64,000 nucleotides of DNA, from contig NZ_BMLH01000001.1 of assembly GCF_014645135.1 (NCBI RefSeq), positions 434,001 to 498,000 on the forward strand, in the 5' to 3' direction. The notes beneath the pieces are model-generated. The model ran no database searches. It was not told where the DNA came from and saw only the letters and a program-made list of their open reading frames with translations. This document shows positions 7,789-15,703 of this stretch, in pieces (the first letter of the stretch is position 1; each line of letters opens with the position of its first letter). The position numbers were made by a program, and so were the translations under genes. This DNA comes from Rheinheimera tangshanensis (GTDB lineage Bacteria; Pseudomonadota; Gammaproteobacteria; Enterobacterales; Alteromonadaceae).

Positions 7789-8799
7789 ATGGCGCTCCAA
7801 CTTATATCCCCCAACCAATGGCAAACTCAGGCCTGGAAAAATGGCGGTGGCATTACGCATCAGCTTGCCCGTTCTGACGACAATGCCGGTATGCGCTGGC
7901 GTGTTTCCATCGCTGAAGTCGCCAGTGACTGTGCTTTTTCCCGTTTTGAACAAACCGACCGCATTATTATGCTGCTGCAAGGCAATGGTTTTTGTTTGTA
8001 TGGTGCTGAAGATCAGCCCGTGGTGCTGGATAAAGCCTTAGTACCTTTTGCTTTTACCGGTGAAACCGCTATTAACTGCACCTTGATTGACGGCCCGGTA
8101 CGGGATTTTAACCTGATGACCAGACGCGCTGATATAAAAGCCAGTTTGCTGGTTGTGTCTGTGACAAATCCTTTGTCTTTGGTGCTGGCACAAGAATCAA
8201 TCTTGTATCTGGCTTCTGGCCAGCTTCAGGTGAGTTTCGCCGGGCAGAGTGATCAGCTCGAAGCAGGGCAAAGCTTGTTATGCACTGACGAGGTGGGGGA
8301 GTTGCAGATTAGCGCTGGTGTAGAGCCATGTCAGTTGGTGTGGATCTGTATTCACCAACGGCCTCCTTTACAAGCCAGCCAAGGCGCGTACCATAAAGAC
8401 ACTGATGTTAGAAAGGATTTACTAATGAGCAAACAACATTCCCCAGGCTTTTTGGCTTTAGTTGAAGATGCCAAAAGTAGAGTAAAAGAGCTGACTATTG
8501 CGGATTTGCAGCAGTTTCCAACCCCTTATGTGCTGGTCGATGTGCGGGAAGATTTAGAGTGGCTGGCCGGGCATTTGCCTGCTGCTATTCATTTGGGTAA
8601 AGGCGTAATTGAGCGCGATGTGGAAAACGCAGTGCAGGATAAACAGCAAACGCTGATTTTGTATTGTGGTGGTGGTTTTCGTTCGGCTTTAGCGGCCGAT
8701 ATGCTGCAGAAAATGGGCTATCAGGATGTCTGGAGTCTGGCGGGTGGTTATACCGCCTGGGTCAATGCAGGTTTGCCTTTGACTAAGCCGCAAGTTTGA
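7789..8799 (+). CDS. HutD/Ves-family protein read in frame with a rhodanese domain
   Basis: A single open frame of 336 codons with two unrelated parts. Residues 1-205 are a HutD/Ves-type cupin (WKNGGGITHQLA, FSRFEQTDRII), a family linked to histidine use or cold response. Residues 213-336 are a single rhodanese domain with the active-site loop CGGGFRS, likely a sulfurtransferase. An internal ATG at 8425 has a strong GAAAGGA seven bases upstream and gives a 124-residue protein of normal rhodanese size. It may therefore be a true fusion, a gene pair whose separating stop was lost, or both products may be made. There is no signal peptide. Confidence 0.75.
   Translation: MALQLISPNQWQTQAWKNGGGITHQLARSDDNAGMRWRVSIAEVASDCAFSRFEQTDRIIMLLQGNGFCLYGAEDQPVVLDKALVPFAFTGETAINCTLIDGPVRDFNLMTRRADIKASLLVVSVTNPLSLVLAQESILYLASGQLQVSFAGQSDQLEAGQSLLCTDEVGELQISAGVEPCQLVWICIHQRPPLQASQGAYHKDTDVRKDLLMSKQHSPGFLALVEDAKSRVKELTIADLQQFPTPYVLVDVREDLEWLAGHLPAAIHLGKGVIERDVENAVQDKQQTLILYCGGGFRSALAADMLQKMGYQDVWSLAGGYTAWVNAGLPLTKPQV
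8411..8427 (+). promoter_or_regulatory. internal ribosome binding site and start for the rhodanese part
   Basis: GAAAGGA at 8411-8417 is followed by a 7-base spacer and ATG 8425, in frame inside the HutD/rhodanese reading frame. It is better than the site before ATG 7789, which has no clear Shine-Dalgarno sequence. This favours separate synthesis of the rhodanese. Confidence 0.6.
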
Positions 8800-8824
8800 T
8801 TTGAACATTGAGACGAACATAAAG

Positions 8825-8861
8825 GGTCAGAGCACTTTTGCTGCGCAAATGTGCTCTGACC
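8825..8861. terminator. palindrome between convergent genes, GGTCAGAG type
   Basis: GGTCAGAGCAC (8825-8835) and GTGCTCTGACC (8851-8861) form a perfect 11-bp stem, extended inward by TTTGC/GCAAA. It sits between the rhodanese stop and the suhB stop and may serve as a two-way terminator. It shares its core with the palindromes at 16917 and 28373. Confidence 0.65.
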
Positions 8862-8870
8862 TCAAGCTAT

Positions 8871-9674
8871 TTACTTCAACAGAGCTTCTGTCAAATGCGG
8901 GCGCATGCCTTTTAACATGGCACCTAATACTTTTGGACTTGCGGCTACGATGTTGCCGCTGCGCAGGTAGTTGTTACCACCAGCGAAGTCACTGATTAAG
9001 CCACCGGCTTCACGTAAAATCAGCTCGCCTGCAGCAAAATCCCATGGCTTTAAACCAATTTCCCAGAAACCATCAAAACGGCCTGCTGCGACATAACATA
9101 AATCCAGCGCTGCCGAACCAGTACGACGCACGTCTGCGGCCTGAACCATCAGAGTTTTAAAGGTTTCAGTGTACGCGTCTAAATGGTGTTTGTGTTTAAA
9201 AGGGAAACCAGTCGCCAGAATAGCGCCGCCTAAATCAGGTAAATTAGTAGTACGGATACGACGGCCATTGAGCTGAGCGCCTGCACCACGGGATGCGGTG
9301 AACACTTCGCCACGTAATGGGTCAAATACCACGGCTTGATCCAGTTTGCCCTGATGACGCAGAGCTATGGATACCGCAAAGTGAGGAATGCCTTTGATAA
9401 AGTTTGTGGTGCCATCAAGCGGGTCGATGATCCACTGGTAATCGCTATTGTTGTTGCCATATTCGCCGTTCTCTTCACCGATAATATCGTGATCCGGGAA
9501 TGACTTACGTAAAACATGCACTATGGCCTGTTCTGCTTCTTTATCGATGTTGGTCACAAAGTCATTAGTGCCTTTCTGAGTCGTCTGAACTAAGTCCATC
9601 TGACCACAAGCTTTAGCGATGACATTACCTGCGCTGCGGGCAGCACGAATTGCGATGTTTAACATCGGATGCAT
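8871..9674 (-). CDS. suhB: inositol-1-monophosphatase / SuhB
   Basis: A 267-residue inositol monophosphatase of the SuhB type, which hydrolyses myo-inositol 1-phosphate and in Enterobacteria also joins the rRNA antitermination complex. Metal-binding motifs are intact: GEENG, DPLDGTTNF and WDFAAGELILREAGG. ATG 9674 (MHPMLNIAIRAARSAGN) matches the E. coli start and length exactly; upstream in-frame codons run into regA and are not used. It is transcribed away from regA with a gap of about 80 bases and may be the last gene of that transcript. Confidence 0.95.
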   Translation of the reverse strand: MHPMLNIAIRAARSAGNVIAKACGQMDLVQTTQKGTNDFVTNIDKEAEQAIVHVLRKSFPDHDIIGEENGEYGNNNSDYQWIIDPLDGTTNFIKGIPHFAVSIALRHQGKLDQAVVFDPLRGEVFTASRGAGAQLNGRRIRTTNLPDLGGAILATGFPFKHKHHLDAYTETFKTLMVQAADVRRTGSAALDLCYVAAGRFDGFWEIGLKPWDFAAGELILREAGGLISDFAGGNNYLRSGNIVAASPKVLGAMLKGMRPHLTEALLK

Positions 9675-9753
9675 AACGATTACCTTATTGTATAAAGAAC
9701 AGTCAAAAGAGCGGCGCGTATTGTAGCCGCTGACAGGAAAAAGTAAAGCGAAT

Positions 9754-10269
9754 TCAGGGCCTGTGTTTTTGTAGTTTGCGCTGCAAAGTGCGCCTGTGCA
9801 TCGCCAGAGCTTTGGCAGTCTGGGATATATTGCCCTGATGCTGTTCCAGAACCCGTTGAATATGCTCCCATTCCAGCTGATCTGTCGATAACACTTCGGG
9901 TTCAGTGGCTGCTGTTGCCTGGCTGATGTGGCCACTTAAGGCCTGAGTTAAAGTAGCAAAATCGACAGGTTTGGTCAGGTAATCGTCTGCTCCTGCTTTT
10001 ACCGCTTGCACTGCTGTGGTGATGCTGGCGTAGCCTGTTAATAACACAATGCGGCATGTCGGCAACTGCTGGCGCAGTGGTGCAATATAATCCAGACCTG
10101 AGGCCACACCAAAACGTAAATCCAGCAGGTAGCAATCCGCTTGTTCTGCCACCAGTAAGTCCGGGCTTATCACCTCGTTATAGCTTTTCACCTGATGCCC
10201 CAATGCTTCCAGCCGACGGCATAAAGTGCGGGTTAACGTGACATCATCGTCCAGTAGTACCAGTTTCAT
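9754..10269 (-). CDS. regA: RegA/PrrA-type redox response regulator
   Basis: A 171-residue response regulator: receiver domain with acidic pocket DDD at 7-9, phospho-acceptor D50 in LLDLRFG and TKP near residue 100, then a short linker and a Fis-type helix-turn-helix (NISQTAKAL.MHRRTLQRKLQKHRP). This is the RegA/PrrA/ActR layout, which controls respiration and other redox-dependent genes. The start ATG overlaps the regB stop by 4 bases, so the two are translationally coupled. The alternative of a generic NtrC-like fragment is excluded by the short length and missing AAA domain. Confidence 0.88.
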   Translation of the reverse strand: MKLVLLDDDVTLTRTLCRRLEALGHQVKSYNEVISPDLLVAEQADCYLLDLRFGVASGLDYIAPLRQQLPTCRIVLLTGYASITTAVQAVKAGADDYLTKPVDFATLTQALSGHISQATAATEPEVLSTDQLEWEHIQRVLEQHQGNISQTAKALAMHRRTLQRKLQKHRP

Positions 10270-11543
10270 TCTGTTTTATTACCAAAATAAATACGGGTTA
10301 ATACGCCATTATCCGCACAGTTTTGCCGTTCCACTTTGCCACCTAAACTATCAATAGACACATTGGCCAGAAACTGGCCTAAGCCTAAACCTTGTTCACT
10401 GGGGCTGGGTTTTTTACCCAATTGCGCCAGTTCGCTCTCCGGTAAACCCGGGCCATAGTCGCGGATTTGTAACTCTAACTGGCTGTTATGTTGCTGCATG
10501 GTCAGACTTAACCGAGGTTCTTTGTTGGCTAAGCTGGCATCAGCGGCATTATCCAGAATATTAAATAAAGCTGCGGCCAGACTGATGCTGTCGCTGACTG
10601 TTAAAGGCGACTGATCGCTGCTGAAGTGTTGCTCCATGCTGATTTCAGGCCTGCTGACCAGCCAGAGCTGAATGCTGTGTTCTATAGCGTTATACAAAGG
10701 CTGGGATTGTAAGTCACCTTTACGCAGTTGCTGGGCATTACTGCGAAGTTTTTGCACTATTTGCTGGCAAAGCAGTAATTGCTGCCGTAAATCTGCAGCT
10801 AATTCAGGGTCTTGTTGTTCAGTCAGCTCGTCGGTCAGCAGTACCAGATTTTGTAGTGGGGTGGCCAAATCATGTGCCGCATTGGCAGCGTAGGTGGCCA
10901 CAGCCAGTATTTGTTCATGCTGCAGCTGCTTTTGTTGCAGCTTGTTTAATTGAGCTGAAGTGCTGCGGATACGCTGGGTTTGGGCGCTGATAAACCAGCT
11001 GACGATAAAAGCACTAAAACTAAAAGCCCACCACATCTGGCTGATATGCTGACTAAAAGGTTCTGTGCCCGCTGGCTCAGCACTATGATGCTGGTGCATG
11101 GCATGCACATCTGTAGTCAATGGAACTTGCAGCAGCAGGCTGTAACAGCCAATAGCCAGTATCGCCATCAGGTAGCTGGGGAGTGTGGAAAATAACACAG
11201 CAGTAACGGCCACAGGCAGCAGTAAAATAGCGACAAAACCATTGCTGGCGCCTCCTGTCATGGCCAGCAGCGCTGTGATCATAAAAAGATCAATCAGAAT
11301 ACTGATGGCGATAAAACGTTGTTCAGAGCCTTTGTTGCCTCGCCAGAGTTTCAGACTGATATTGGTGAATACATGCACCGCAATAACAAAACACAGCAGA
11401 CTCCAGCTATGGATAGGGTACTCCAGCAAGTAACCCGTCAGGCTGGCCAGCAGTTCCAATCCAATTAAGATCCAGCGAAAACGTTGCAGTTGCTGAATTG
11501 GCTGCTCTGTATGAAGTGTGTTGCGGGAAAAAATGGCGTTCAT
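10266..11543 (-). CDS. regB: RegB/PrrB-type redox sensor histidine kinase
   Basis: A 425-residue membrane histidine kinase, partner of the regA gene that overlaps it. About six membrane segments fill residues 22-185, followed by a dimerisation/H-box (NAAHDLATPLQN, phospho-acceptor H224) and an HATPase domain (N-box FNILDNAADAS, G-box DYGPGL). RegB proteins carry a quinone-sensing heptapeptide GGxxNPF in the membrane domain; here it reads GGASNGF (97-103), with proline replaced by glycine. The start follows a terminator-like hairpin by only 8 bases and has a weak ribosome site. Confidence 0.87.
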   Translation of the reverse strand: MNAIFSRNTLHTEQPIQQLQRFRWILIGLELLASLTGYLLEYPIHSWSLLCFVIAVHVFTNISLKLWRGNKGSEQRFIAISILIDLFMITALLAMTGGASNGFVAILLLPVAVTAVLFSTLPSYLMAILAIGCYSLLLQVPLTTDVHAMHQHHSAEPAGTEPFSQHISQMWWAFSFSAFIVSWFISAQTQRIRSTSAQLNKLQQKQLQHEQILAVATYAANAAHDLATPLQNLVLLTDELTEQQDPELAADLRQQLLLCQQIVQKLRSNAQQLRKGDLQSQPLYNAIEHSIQLWLVSRPEISMEQHFSSDQSPLTVSDSISLAAALFNILDNAADASLANKEPRLSLTMQQHNSQLELQIRDYGPGLPESELAQLGKKPSPSEQGLGLGQFLANVSIDSLGGKVERQNCADNGVLTRIYFGNKTE

Positions 11544-11550
11544 AGCATCT

Positions 11551-11580
11551 CAAAAAAAGCGGCTGCTAAGCAGCCGTTGC
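11551..11580 (-). terminator. terminator-like hairpin in the regB leader (possible attenuator)
   Basis: Read on the minus strand, CGGCTGC-TTA-GCAGCCG (11576-11560) is followed by C and seven T, then eight bases and the regB ATG. It has all the marks of an intrinsic terminator, but no gene lies upstream on that strand, because sixA is divergent. It would act on the regB leader itself. Confidence 0.6.
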
Positions 11581-11699
11581 AAAAAACTGACAGCTCAGAT
11601 TATAGGAGTGGGAACACCTTGTCATCTGATGGAAGTCGGAGTCATTCTGGTCTGGTTTTGGGCGCTTCGCAATGTGGCAAAAGGTCGCAGCTGGTTTTG

Positions 11700-11767
11700 T
11701 TGGTTTTGTAGGTGCGACTGGGGCGAGAGAGCGCAGTCAACAAAGCAGCAGCGTCAATGACAAAAGG
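11700..11767 (+). repeat. partial ERIC/IRU-like repeat
   Basis: The right half of an ERIC-like element: GGTGCGACTGGGGCGAGAGAGCGCAGTCAACAAAGC, continued by a degraded CAGCGTCAATGACAAAAGGG end. The left half is missing or unrecognisable. It lies between regB and sixA. The rest of 11581-11834 shows nothing else I can name beyond presumed promoters. Confidence 0.65.
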
Positions 11768-11834
11768 GAAAGTCATACAACTGTAACCCGAGGCCTATAG
11801 TCTGCCTGCATTTTCTGCAATGAAGGTAATATGG

Positions 11835-12320
11835 ATGAAAGCTGTACTTTATCTGATGCGTCATGCCACGGCTGATGTACGAAACTCCATGGTGGATGAG
11901 GCCGATCGTTGCCTGAATGAAAAAGGCAGATTACAAGCGCGCCGTGTTGCGGCTTTTATGCAAAAACATGGTTTGTTACCGGATCGGATTTTCTGCAGTC
12001 CACACACTAAAGCCGTGCAAACGGCCGCTTTAGTACGTAAAGATTCAGGAGTAAAAGTACTGGTTGAAGAATGGCCTTGTTTATTGCCTGCTGTACCGGC
12101 AGTTGAAGCAAAAACGCATTTATTCAGCCAGTTGCAAGACAATGAAGCTGTGCTGTTGGTGGGGCATGAACCTGAGATGGCATTGCTGGTGAATGAATTA
12201 TTAGGGTTGGATAAAACTTTTCTTGAACTGAAAAAAGCCTCTTTAACTTGTCTGGAACTAGGCACTGAAGCCACAGTACCTGTGCGACTGGCCTGGTCTG
12301 TACCTGCTAAGTTTATGTAA
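11835..12320 (+). CDS. sixA: phosphohistidine phosphatase SixA
   Basis: A 161-residue histidine phosphatase. The RHG-type motif LMRHATAD at the N-terminus and the second catalytic histidine in LLVGHEPEM are present. SixA removes phosphate from phosphohistidine in PTS NPr or in phosphorelay Hpt domains. ATG 11835 (MKAVLYLMRHA) is chosen with AAGG upstream; ATG 11820 would add only MKVIW. It is divergent from the regBA operon. A role for it on RegB phosphohistidine is possible but only an inference from position. Confidence 0.88.
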   Translation: MKAVLYLMRHATADVRNSMVDEADRCLNEKGRLQARRVAAFMQKHGLLPDRIFCSPHTKAVQTAALVRKDSGVKVLVEEWPCLLPAVPAVEAKTHLFSQLQDNEAVLLVGHEPEMALLVNELLGLDKTFLELKKASLTCLELGTEATVPVRLAWSVPAKFM

Positions 12321-12428
12321 GCCTCCGAGGTTTTTATCTGAATGTCCCGGAACTAATGACGACTTGAATTGTGTTGCTTAAATAGATATAAAACAGCCTG
12401 TATATTTTTTGTAAACTAAGGGACTAGT

Positions 12429-13379
12429 GTGAATAAGGATTATTGCAATAAAATCGGTCAGTGGTTGTGGGTTAGCCTGCTGTTACTTTTTGTCACTGCC
12501 TGTAGCCACAACGCTGTGGTTCCCGTTACTGAGCATACCATGCTCAAGGCCAGATTTGGTCATGCCGCAGTGCAGGATGGAAAAAGGATCTTTATTCTCG
12601 CTGGTTCTGATAAATCAGGATTGCTGTCTGATATTGAAGTTTATGATCCAGCCACTGGGCAAATTGAACACTGGAAAAAAAAGTTGATCCCACGCCGTTA
12701 TTTTTCAGCCGTATGGGATGGCAATGAATCTGTCTATATTTTGGGTGGGATCTCAGTTTCAGCACGGGGTTCTGCTATAGAACCCAGAGTAGAAGTGTTA
12801 AACACCAGAACAGGTGATGTGACTTTTGCTCCAAATTTACCAGCGCCTACCCTGAACAATACAGCAGTTTTTTCTGATGGCCGGATAGTTGTGTTTGGTG
12901 GCTCTCGTCTTGAGCGTGACACCATAATGTCTACCTCTGTTGTAGCGATTTATGACCTGGCAGAAAGGCAGTGGTTTAGGGCAAAGGATATGCCAACACC
13001 AAAAGATACCAAGGCTGTGCTGAAAGACGAATGGATTTATTTGGTTGGGGGTTATAACAGGCAAAGTGCGTTAAATTCCTTTGAACGTTTTAATCCGACA
13101 ACCCGTGAGTGGCAGGTTCTACCGCCTTTGCCTGTAAAGCTTAGCGCCCATTCTGTTGCTGTACTGCAAAACCAATTGCTAGCATTTGGGGACTACGAAA
13201 ATATGACGTCCACCTACAGCTACGATTTTGATAAAGGACAGTGGCAGAAACTGGAGTTGGGTTACAAAGCCAGTAGGCATAATGCAGCTGTCACTTTTGA
13301 TGATGACGTTTATGTGTTTGGTGGCACTATCGGCGGGAATGGACCTTTCCTTAACTATATTCAAAAATTCAGTTTTTAA
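12429..13379 (+). CDS. kelch-repeat lipoprotein
   Basis: A 316-residue protein with a lipoprotein signal: hydrophobic run, then FVTAC-S at about residues 22-27, so it is probably membrane-anchored by a lipid. It contains five or six kelch-type beta-propeller blades, seen as VYILGG, IVVFGG, IYLVGG and VYVFGG, plus FNPTTREWQ-like turns. Kelch propellers bind proteins or sugars, and some bacterial relatives (NanM) are sialate mutarotases. This specific role cannot be assigned. The start is GTG 12429 with AAGGGA upstream. No operon partner is evident, and the next gene begins about 160 bases later. Confidence 0.8.
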   Translation: MNKDYCNKIGQWLWVSLLLLFVTACSHNAVVPVTEHTMLKARFGHAAVQDGKRIFILAGSDKSGLLSDIEVYDPATGQIEHWKKKLIPRRYFSAVWDGNESVYILGGISVSARGSAIEPRVEVLNTRTGDVTFAPNLPAPTLNNTAVFSDGRIVVFGGSRLERDTIMSTSVVAIYDLAERQWFRAKDMPTPKDTKAVLKDEWIYLVGGYNRQSALNSFERFNPTTREWQVLPPLPVKLSAHSVAVLQNQLLAFGDYENMTSTYSYDFDKGQWQKLELGYKASRHNAAVTFDDDVYVFGGTIGGNGPFLNYIQKFSF

Positions 13380-13484
13380 TTCAAATCAGGGCAAACCTTC
13401 AGGCATTAGGCATTGCCCTGCTTATTCCCTTCAATTGCAAACCCGCAGCTAATACAAAGTCACAGATACTGCTATAAATGATAT

Positions 13485-13503
13485 TGAATTGCGAATCATT
13501 CTC
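13485..13503 (+). promoter_or_regulatory. probable Fur box before the TonB receptor
   Basis: The 19-base stretch contains the half-site AATCATT and matches the classical Fur consensus at 12 of 19 positions by my count. It lies about 40 bases before the receptor start. It fits iron repression of the receptor and the PepSY gene behind it. Confidence 0.55.
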
Positions 13504-13542
13504 GTTTAGTCTGTGCACCTTTGTTGTTGCTTTGAGGCTGTT

Positions 13543-15696
13543 ATGTTGTCCTTACCATCTCCTTCGTTACTGGCTGTTGCTGTTATTGCTGCTTTACATT
13601 CAATTCCGTCTTATGCCCAGCTGTCAGATCAAGAAGGTTCTGATACACAACAAGCTGATAAAGAACTGGAAGTGATAGAGGTCAAAGGCCGCGCTCAGAC
13701 TTTATACCGCGCTTCTCAAAGCAGTGTAGGCACAAGAACAGATACAGATTTAGAGCTGGTGCCGCAAAATATTCAGGTATTACCGGAAGCGCTGATCCGT
13801 GATCAGGCGGCTCGTCAGGTCACTGATCTTTACCGTAGCATGAGTGGCGTCAGTGCTTTTAGTTACTCAGGCGTGACCTTTCGTGGTTTCCGTCAGGACG
13901 AAATTTTATATGATGGCGTAAGAGGCGATCCATTTAATGGTTTTGCTGTGCCTCAGTTGTTTAACGTGCAGGAAGTGCAGTTACTCAAAGGCAGCAGCGG
14001 CGCTTTGTACGGCAGCAGCGCTCCTGGTGGCCTAATTAACTATGTGACTAAAAAACCACAACGTACCGCGAAAAATCAGCTGGAATTAGGTTTAGGCAAT
14101 GATGATTACTGGCAGGGTTCACTGGAGTTGAGTGGTCCACTGAACGAGCAGCAAGCCTACCGTTTTGGTTATTACCGCGATTCTGAGCAGCCGTTTCGCT
14201 GGAATACCAAAGTTGAAAATGAAATTCTGGATCTGGGGTATCTGATTGATATCACAGACAGCACCAGTCTGACATTGCAATACAATACTCTGACGCAGGA
14301 TTATCAGGGGGCCCGTTTACGCGGTGTGCCAACAGATGATCAGGGTAATTTCCTTGGCGACAGAGCCTGGAACCATAACGAAGCGACAGATTTTCAGTCG
14401 TTAGAAGCAGACGTTTGGCAGGTGCGGGCTGACCATGAATTTAACAGCAACTGGCGCACCGATTTGACCTGGCGTCATTACGATAATACCGAATTGCAGA
14501 ACTACCATGAACCTTTCTGTAGCTTCGACACAGATGGTGATGGTGTGGTGGATTATTGCCGCCGTCAGTTCAGGGATCAGCGCCGCGAAAATACCGCAGA
14601 CAGCGTGACCTGGAACAACATAGTAGAGTTCAGCACTGCGGGTTTGAATCACCAGTTGTTAATTGGTGCTGATACCATGACGCAGGACTCGTACTTTTTA
14701 GGCCGCAACGTAGCGCCAATCGAGCAGGGCGGTAAGGCCTTAGGTATTAGTTTAATCAACCCTGTGTATGGCCTGACCTCAGCTGCGGATTATGATATCG
14801 ACAGCATCAAATCTACGCCGACCGATACCACTGCTGTGCGGCAGGGTTTTTATCTGCAGGATCAGTTAGATTTAACCTCAAGCTGGAATCTGTTGCTGGG
14901 TGTGCGCTGGGATAGTTTTGAAGATAAAAACAATATGGCCTCGTCCAAAGTGGATGGTAACGACAGCTCCTGGCGTGTCGGTTCTACTTATCAGTTGACC
15001 GATTGGGTGCGTTTGTATGCACTGAAAGGCACAGGCTTCAGCCCGCAGGCAAGTGCGTCTCAGGTGCCTGAAGTGGGTGGTCCTTTTGAAGCTGAGCAAT
15101 CCAGTATTATCGAAGCGGGCGCGCGTTTTTCTTTGCTTAATGATGCAATCCGCCTGAATGTGGCTACTTATGAAATGATCAGAAATAACATACTGCAGGC
15201 GGACCCTCGTGGTGATGTCGGTGGGGATGGTCGTGACGATCAAATCGCTTTGGGCGAAGTCAAAAGTAAAGGCGTGGAACTGGACCTGCTGGGCGACTTA
15301 ACCGACTCCTGGGTGCTGAATCTGAACTATGCCTACAACGATACCCGTATTGTCGAAAGCACCAGCGCTATTACCAATGCGGTGGGAGACAAGTTTGCCA
15401 ATGCGCCACAACATCAGGTCGGGATATGGAGTCGTTACGAGCTGGACAGCATCAACTCAGCCATAGCAGCAGGTATGGATTATGTCAGCGATCAGTTAAG
15501 TATTGATGGTCAGCATGTAAAATCCTACACCGTCTTTGATATGAGCTGGCAAACCCGCTGGCAGCAGTGGATGTTTCAGGCCAATGTGAAAAATCTGTTT
15601 GATAAAACTTATGCCACTGCTGGTTTTATTGAACGCACCGGCCATTTTCCGGGTGAGCCACGCCGCTTAATAGTCACAGCCAGTTATCAGTTCTAA
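13543..15696 (+). CDS. TonB-dependent siderophore receptor
   Basis: An outer-membrane TonB-dependent receptor of about 717 residues, FhuE/FpvA-like. ATG 13543 begins a signal peptide ending near SYA-Q; a GTG 30 bases upstream is in frame but would spoil the signal. Next come the TonB-box region (LEVIEVKG), the plug domain (VPQNIQVLPEALIRDQ, GSSGALYGSSAPGGLINYVTKKP) and a 22-strand-type barrel ending in YQF. The substrate is probably a ferric siderophore. A Fur-like box lies upstream and a PepSY membrane gene follows 7 bases downstream, forming a two-gene iron-uptake unit. No siderophore synthesis genes are seen here. Confidence 0.9.
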   Translation: MLSLPSPSLLAVAVIAALHSIPSYAQLSDQEGSDTQQADKELEVIEVKGRAQTLYRASQSSVGTRTDTDLELVPQNIQVLPEALIRDQAARQVTDLYRSMSGVSAFSYSGVTFRGFRQDEILYDGVRGDPFNGFAVPQLFNVQEVQLLKGSSGALYGSSAPGGLINYVTKKPQRTAKNQLELGLGNDDYWQGSLELSGPLNEQQAYRFGYYRDSEQPFRWNTKVENEILDLGYLIDITDSTSLTLQYNTLTQDYQGARLRGVPTDDQGNFLGDRAWNHNEATDFQSLEADVWQVRADHEFNSNWRTDLTWRHYDNTELQNYHEPFCSFDTDGDGVVDYCRRQFRDQRRENTADSVTWNNIVEFSTAGLNHQLLIGADTMTQDSYFLGRNVAPIEQGGKALGISLINPVYGLTSAADYDIDSIKSTPTDTTAVRQGFYLQDQLDLTSSWNLLLGVRWDSFEDKNNMASSKVDGNDSSWRVGSTYQLTDWVRLYALKGTGFSPQASASQVPEVGGPFEAEQSSIIEAGARFSLLNDAIRLNVATYEMIRNNILQADPRGDVGGDGRDDQIALGEVKSKGVELDLLGDLTDSWVLNLNYAYNDTRIVESTSAITNAVGDKFANAPQHQVGIWSRYELDSINSAIAAGMDYVSDQLSIDGQHVKSYTVFDMSWQTRWQQWMFQANVKNLFDKTYATAGFIERTGHFPGEPRRLIVTASYQF

Positions 15697-15703
15697 GCTG
15701 GCT

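Noticed and set aside
14878-15243. Minus-strand 121-codon open frame inside the TonB receptor gene
   Set aside because: The receptor frame is continuous and typical here; the reverse frame has no ribosome site or family pattern.
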